Source: Vitrella brassicaformis (Eukaryota > Sar > Vitrellaceae). From it: a stretch of DNA of 40,677 nt. How positions within the stretch are numbered: position 1 is the first letter of the stretch; the number at the start of each line of letters is the position of its first letter. The notes under the pieces are model-generated. The model was not told where the DNA came from. It did not search any database and saw only the letters and a list, made by a program, of their open reading frames with translations. Positions 34,658 to 40,677 of the stretch are shown here, one piece after another. The stretch spans positions 1 through 40,677 of the forward strand of contig CDMY01000601.1 of the NCBI GenBank assembly GCA_001179505.1, written 5' to 3'. Made by a program: the position numbers and the translations under genes.

Positions 34658-37600
34658 CGGTCCTTCAGCCCTGTGCGTGAAGGACGTCAAGCGGCTGGTC
34701 GGACAACACATTTATCCACACGTGGAGCCGCTCCTGGGCATTATCACATCGGCAGGAGGAGGGATGTTGGCTATGGCGGCGGACACACTGGGTGCCATCA
34801 TGATGGGCGTCCTCAAACTCATCGACCAGTTTGACCTTCCTTCCCCTCTCCCCCTGTCGTCATGCCAGCCGCTGCTTGACAACCCCTCGCTGATCATCAA
34901 AGCCCTTAAAGCGGCCAATGCCCTCATTGGCCAAGACGCCAGGCTGCCGCCAGCCGTCTACCCCACGTTGCTCGCCTGTTTGAAGACACCGGCAAGATTA
35001 GCTATAGGTCAGGCACAATGGCGACGGAGAGAGAGAGAGAAAGAAAGAAAGAGAGAGGCGCAGGAAGGGGCACAAGCTGACATGTAAAGCGAGGGCTGGG
35101 TGTGTGCTGTGCTCATCTGCACAGATTCGGGCGACATTGATTCAGGCCATCGAGTGGTAGAAGCTGTCTGCCAGCTATTGACCGAACCTGTGGCGCCGAA
35201 ATTCGTCGACTGTGTCGTCAAGCTCCTGCAGTATATGATCAAGTGAGCGGGGTGAATGCCTTGGAATAAAAGTGGCTGTCACATGTTCCAGGCGTGTGTC
35301 TGTCATGGGCTGTCCTGCAGTGGTGGCGATGTGCTGGTCTTTAAGGGCATGGCGACAAGCAACGTATTTGTCGACCAGATTGTACAGGTAGCAACGATCA
35401 AAGGAGTGTTCTGCCTTGCGGCCATACGTCCATCGCAATGTGTCCGTGTCTGATTGTGTGTTTTCTTGCCAGTGCGAGGCGATACAGCAGCTGAGAGGCC
35501 GTCGCGACCTGCCAAAAGAGGTGAGGGCCGGAGTCAACGAGACCACATGACCACGCATATGAGCCGATGGACGCACAGATTTCTCTCTGATTCCCTCCTG
35601 CCTTTCTGTGTAGGTATCGTCGTTCATCGATTCGCTCCCCAAGACGGCCACCAGGGGCAGCAGCTCAGCTGGGGCGGGCCAATCGCACTGCTCACCCACC
35701 CACATGACACCCACTCAGACTCATCATGCGTCAGGTCCTCCCTCGCTGCCTCATCCATCGACATCATCTGGCGGCTTCGATGGGCTGGAGGACGGCCTCT
35801 TCTCTGACAATATCGACACATTGTCTACGGCAGCCGAAGGCATTGTCGACTGGCTTCATGACGCCTCGAAGCCAGAGGTCACTGCATTTGTCAAGCGGTT
35901 GGCGGTGAGGTTTGGCGAGGACAGGGAGGCCTTCCGCCGCATCCTGACGTGTCTGGTGGACGGCAGCGGAGTGGAGTGCCAGGTGGCGGTCGCTGACCTG
36001 CTGGCCGGCCTCTTCTCTCATTGCTTCCTGGAGCGTATGACCCCGTCGGATCGTGTGTCGGCCGTCCAGGACATCTTCGATATCGTGACGTGGAAAGATC
36101 TTGAGGAGCTGGCTGAAGGTGGAGCGGAGGTGGCGTGCAAGGAGCTGTCGGAGGGAGGGGCGGAGGGGGGCGACAGCTTGATTGCAAAAGCTTTCGTCAA
36201 GGCATCGTCAGGCGACGAGCCGCTGCCCCGTGCCATCGATGTGGTGACATATGCGAGACTGCGCCTTATTCGATACGCCCTTGAAGCGGCCACTGCCCTC
36301 GAGGCTGCAGAAGGGCCCCAGCTTCGCGCGAGCTTCCTCCAGACCCACCAAACGACCCTCCGGCAGGCGATGGATGTCATTCGTGAGTGCAGACACGCAA
36401 CATTGGCCAACGAGGCAGCCATCATGCTGAAGGAGCTGTTCGCGCGCAGCTCCTTCGGTCCGTCAATTCAACTCGTTCTCGAGTTCTTCTCCATCTTCGT
36501 CGAGGGCCTGAAGCAGCTGCCGGATGACCAGAGAGAGGCGACAAGCTCCTTCTTAGTGCCGCTGATGCATGCCGCAAATTATTCGTGGGACTCCCCACGA
36601 GAAGGTCAGAAAAGTACACATTCATATGCTCTTTGAACCAAGGCTGCTGTCCTTTGTCTTGGCAGGTATTGTTGTAGAGGAGTGGCCAGTCATCAAAGCG
36701 GCTCTCCACACACACGTCTACGCCCATCTGAAGACGCTGCTGGCCCGCATCAAAGCGTCTGATTCTTCCTCTCCCCTGTGCTTCGCGGCGATAACCACAT
36801 TCGGAGCCCTTCTCCACACCGCTCACATCATCTGCATCCGAAAGAAGAAAGGTATGAAATGCGGAGACTGATGGCTAGTGGGGTAAAAGTGGATGTGTGT
36901 GCAGGTGGCCCTTTGCAGCCAGGTGACTTCGGCAAGAACATCGAGCGAGCGGAGGTGGTGAAAACACTCGCCGCTGCCCCGCCCCCGATGCAGCCGCTTC
37001 GTGCCCTCGTCCTAGATGCCACACTCAGAAATCGGGTGGCCAACGCGTTGGACATGAGCCACAGCGTGTGCAAGGATCCAACGGGCTCCTTCGCAGATTG
37101 CATCACGACTGCTCTGGTCATCCCAGCCATGGCCCTGATAGGTACGTCCGTCACTTACTCAGTCGGTGCGCCTCCAGCTAACTTCAACCATGTGTGTGTG
37201 CAGATGATGGGGAGGCCGGCCTTCTGATCGAGTCGCGGTTCGTGTCCACCCTCATCTCGCTCCTGAACAGCGCCGAGAGGATCGGGAGGCCTCTGATGAA
37301 CCTCTGCATGCGCTGTGTCGCGGGACTCAGCCAGAGAGATCCGAAGGTCAGCGAAAGAAGGTCACTGACCTCACATCTCATTTGGACGAGAGTGCTGCGG
37401 TGGTGCGTTTGTTCATGTAGGTGTTGGGGACCGATGGACTGGCAGAGGCGATATGTGGCGTGCTGCTCAAAGACGCACAGGGACAGCTCCTTCCCGAAGA
37501 CCTCCGTGACACTGACAGCGCTACTTCTGTCGACATCCTCAGGAGCATCGTCAGGTCAGCCATGAGCTGCAGACAAGAAAGCCCGACGCATCATTGAGTG

Positions 37601-40600
37601 TGTCTGCTTGTGGCTGTGTCACGAATGTCAGCTATGGCAAGTCGCAGGTCGCCAGAGGGTCGCCGAATCCCATCGTCGGGCAGATACTGCAGGTACGTTC
37701 ACCGAAGCTCGTGTGTGCTTTGCCCACCTGTTTGTCTGTCTGTGTGCCACCATATCAGTTCAGGTCGGTCAAAACGATGCGGGACCGCACCAGTGGCATC
37801 GAGGTCTCACCACAAGTAAACACGGGACCATGACGACACATTGACGGCACGCAAGTGCACCTTTCTGTGCTTCCTGTGCCACCCAGGTGTCGCGCTTCCT
37901 CAATGCCCTCGCCCAGCAGCACCAGAAGGACACCAAAGCCAAGCCCACCACCCCACCGCCCCTGTCGGAGGCCCAGTTGGCGGCCCAGGAGGCCAACGCG
38001 CAGCGGATGCAGGAGGCCCTCCTCGCGGAGGAGCGACGCGAGAAGGAGGCCAAAGAGAAAAAGGGCAAAGGCAAAAAGAACAAGGGCGGCAAGGGACAGC
38101 AGCAGCAGCAGCAGCAGCAGGGGCTTGCAGGTGGGGATGCGGCGAGCCCCTCCGATGCGGTGATTGAGCCATCGGTGCCCTCCACTGCCGCATCCACCAG
38201 GTAGGGAAGCCATCCACAGACCATGGCTGACGGGACTGTTCACCTCATGTGTGTGTGTGTGCGTAGTCGGGCTTCTGCTGCGGATAAGGTTGCGGCGAGT
38301 CAGCCGGAGCCCTCTTCATCCATCGCTGACAGGTGAGCAACCCACCCACTTGACGAGATGCCCTGACACAATCACTTCCTCTGTGTGCGTGTCGATCTCT
38401 TTCTTTCCAGGTCTGGTGCGCCTGGTGTGCCATCCGTGTCAGCCGCTGCGGGCAGCGATCGGCCTGGTGATGGCGGCGATGTAGCGAAGTCGGCGGCTGG
38501 TGGGAGCGACGGTGACAGCGATGATGAGGACGGCGACGCTATGCTGCTCAAGTCGGTGTTTGCACAACAGGCACGGCAACAGCTGAGCGAGGGCAAGAAG
38601 AAGGTTCAGGCCAAACACGCCACCAAGCCCACTCCGAAGCCCACAACTCAGCCGAGTCAGCCGCCCCGCCCCTCACTCCCACCAGCACTCAGGACCAATC
38701 AGACGGGGCACATGGGCCGCCCTGCACCTGCCGCCAATGAAGACCGTTACCGCATCGGCGATGCACCCATTCCAATGCCCGCCCCCATTCCCCTCTCAAG
38801 CGCCCACTTCCCTAAGGGCCGCTTCAAGCCGTCACCTGGCAATGGGGGGATGGCCCCTCCTCTGCCGAAGCGTCCGTCACGCCCGCTGCTGTCTGACGAT
38901 GACAGTCCGTCTGGCGGTGTTTCACCTCCCTTTCGGCATGTGGGAGGTCGAGGGGCGGGCAGGGGCCTCATTACGATGTTTTCCCACGACCCGCCCCCTC
39001 TTCCCTGTATCCCCTACCCCCGACTCCCGTCGGCCGACGAGCTGTGCACCGGGCCATCGCTGCAGCGGCCCACTGGACAAGACGACCGACTGCAGCCGAC
39101 ACGTGGCGAGAGGCCGAGGTGAGATGGTTGCAGACAATGAACGCCGTGGTCCGATCGCAATGAGTGCTTTTTCTCCTACGGTGTGTCTGCAGTCTGTCTG
39201 CTGCTGGTCCTTCGCTGAGTGGCTTCTTCGCCAATGCGCCTGTCGGGCCGGCACCACCGGCTGCTGCTGCTCCCGATGGTGGCGGTGGTGGGCTGTCGGC
39301 TGATCCATTCTATGACAGTGGCGGTGACGACATGTACTGTGTGCCGCCCCCGCCGGCCTTTCCACCGCCGCCCCCACCACATCCACCGATCGACCCAAGG
39401 TAACACGGGCATCATGTCTGTCTATCTGTCTGTCAGCAACGCTTCTGTGCATTTCTCGTTGCCTGATGTGCTGTGCAGCTCTCTCCATCGGATGGGTTCC
39501 CCTCTCCCTGTCAGCTACAACGGCGGCCCACAGGCGTCCGGCGCTCCTCCTGTACATCCATTTGATTTCCATCATCCCTTCCCGTCTGACCCACCACGTG
39601 CTGCTACTGCGGCTGGCTCTGGTGTTGGGCTGTCGGCGAACCATTCGTTCCACGACAACCATGATGATGATGACATGTATGTGCCGCCCCCGCCGCCCAT
39701 ATTCGAGTATGAGGAGGAGGGGTACCAGCCGCCCTCATCGAACAGTGCAGCCGACCCCTTCGCTGCGGCTCAGACGGCCTGGGCCATGCAGGGAGGCAAT
39801 GGCGGGCCATCCACAGGGTATGTGGAAACAGGCAGAGAGGACACTGATGCCACGGATCACTCTGTTCCCTGGCTGCTACGTGTTTGTGTGTAGGTTTGGT
39901 GCGGTGATGAGTGCGGGTGGTCCCTCTGATAGCGAGCATCTAGTGGACCAGCTGTGTCGCCAACTCGAGCAGAAGAACCAGCAGGAGGCCAAACGAAAGG
40001 ACCAGGAGGCCAAACGGAGGGCTCGTGGGGCCAAACGAAGGGCTCGGGAGGTGCAGGAGGCAAAGCAGAGGGAACAGGAGGCTAAGGAGAAGGAGGCGCT
40101 GGTGCGGCAGCTGCAAGAGGCGCAATGGAAGTAAGTGCGATTTCCGCATATCCCATTCATTTCGCTCAATGGTGTCCTGCTCGACAGGATTGCCAAAATG
40201 ACGGCTCAGCAATCATCTGACCACCAGCAGCAGCCCTCCTCGTCCAGCAGCAGCTCATCGGCACCACCCCCACCCACACACCAGCCACACCAGCCACAGC
40301 TCCAGGGTGGCGAGTGCAGTCTGTGCATGGACGCGCCCGCGTCGGTCGTCTACATGCCCTGCCGACACCTCCGGGTGTGCCCCAAGTGCTACCATGACAA
40401 CAAGGCCAGAGTGCACCGCAATCTCACCCACGTGAGGGCCGAGAACCACCGACGCAAGCGGGAGAATGAGGAGCGCAAGAGGCAGAACGAGGGCCGCGAG
40501 GAGAACAAGCAGCTGCCGATGGTGAAGCTGCTGGAGGAGCCCCACTATGTGTGTGAGCACTGCAATGGCAGGGTGGAGTTCGGTGGCTCGGTGGAGGAAG

Positions 40601-40638
40601 CCATGCAGTGGTTGGCCGACAACCTTCTCACTGCCTGA
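33733..40638 (+). CDS. Giant RING-finger protein with tandem helical-repeat domains (intact copy)
   Basis: Nineteen exons close exactly to 1849 residues: 33733-34579, 34669-35007, 35125-35242, 35321-35387, 35473-35520, 35614-36604, 36666-36851, 36905-37141, 37204-37346, 37421-37554, 37632-37692, 37759-37815, 37887-38200, 38267-38332, 38411-39118, 39193-39399, 39479-39817, 39894-40130, 40188-40638. Two homologous all-helical units (about 10-455 and 510-1035, ARM/HEAT-like in look) share landmarks such as QLAAADLL / QVAVADLL, VDVMTYVRL / IDVVTYARL and HQTTIKQCL / HQTTLRQAM. Then follow a charged K/E stretch with a poly-Gln run (about 1090-1150), a Pro/Gly-rich disordered region holding two LSA-(8-10)-DDMY-PPPP modules (about 1203-1620), a coiled coil (1635-1700) and a C-terminal RING. 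RING ligands are CSLC, CRH, CPKC and CEHC (Cys1743 to Cys1825), with 54 residues between the third and fourth pairs. RING proteins of this type are usually ubiquitin ligases; substrate and pathway are unknown. I do not recognise the helical domain. Confidence 0.85.
34629..34657. repeat. GT microsatellite in RING-gene intron 1 (right)
   Basis: About 14 TG units directly upstream of the acceptor at 34668, in the same place as the repeat at 5604-5631 in the mirror copy. Confidence 0.9.
38098..38121 (+). repeat. CAG repeat (poly-Gln) in right RING gene only
   Basis: Eight consecutive glutamine codons, mostly CAG, in exon 13. The left copy has only two glutamines here, separated by other codons, so the run expanded or contracted after the duplication. 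Confidence 0.85.
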
Positions 40639-40677
40639 CAGACAGGCAGAGAGTCGGTGACTTGGGGGGGGGGGGGG

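Larger units (their letters stand above)
32240..40313. repeat. Right arm of large inverted duplication
   Basis: This is the mirror copy of 1-7940, carrying MED6 on the minus strand and the large RING gene on the plus strand. The inner boundary is visible where a sequence near 32240-32305, read in reverse complement, matches 7867-7940 almost base for base. The RING gene continues to 40638, but its partner beyond 40313 lies outside the window. The copies differ at many positions and by many small in-frame indels, so this is an old duplication and not one sequence assembled twice. Confidence 0.93.

Overview
This window looks like nuclear DNA from a GC-rich unicellular eukaryote. Every confident gene is broken by many short GT-AG introns (often 60-120 bases), and the encoded proteins are eukaryotic housekeeping families: Mediator MED6, SMC6, RIO1 kinase, a twin CX9C protein and CRAL-TRIO proteins. 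Phytochelatin synthase, a Sec14-like protein with a leader that could be plastid-directing, and TG-repeat-rich introns make an alveolate alga of the chromerid type my best guess. That is inference; no marker here proves it.

The window is a large imperfect palindrome. The left arm (1 to about 7940) and the right arm (about 32240 to 40313) carry the same two genes in mirror order. One is a very large RING-finger protein made of two tandem helical-repeat domains, a long proline-rich tail, a coiled coil and a split RING. The other is MED6, transcribed divergently from it. I could splice the right copy of the RING gene into an unbroken 1849-codon frame over 19 exons. The left copy has the same exons and phases but lacks one base in exon 2, which gives an early stop, and it runs off the window inside its last exon. 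The two MED6 copies are both intact and nearly identical, including most introns and the 3' flank, while the neighbouring RING genes have diverged much more.

Between the arms lies about 24.3 kb of apparently single-copy DNA, with genes mostly alternating in strand: a TPR-repeat protein (-), a twin CX9C protein (+), SMC6 (-, 29 exons, 1168 codons), a secretory or plastid-type double CRAL-TRIO protein (+, with a 300-N assembly gap inside its last intron), RIO1 kinase (+, 617 codons), phytochelatin synthase (-, 628 codons) and a membrane-anchored NAT8-like N-acetyltransferase (+, 268 codons). The last two share a 141-base divergent promoter region and could act together in glutathione-conjugate or metal-thiol metabolism.

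Reading frames were reconstructed by hand from splice sites, phase continuity and family motifs. Most models close exactly in frame. The weak points are the 5' end and one junction of the TPR gene, the N-terminus of SMC6, and two GC-AG introns in SMC6. No rRNA, tRNA, transposon, CRISPR or viral sequence was recognised.
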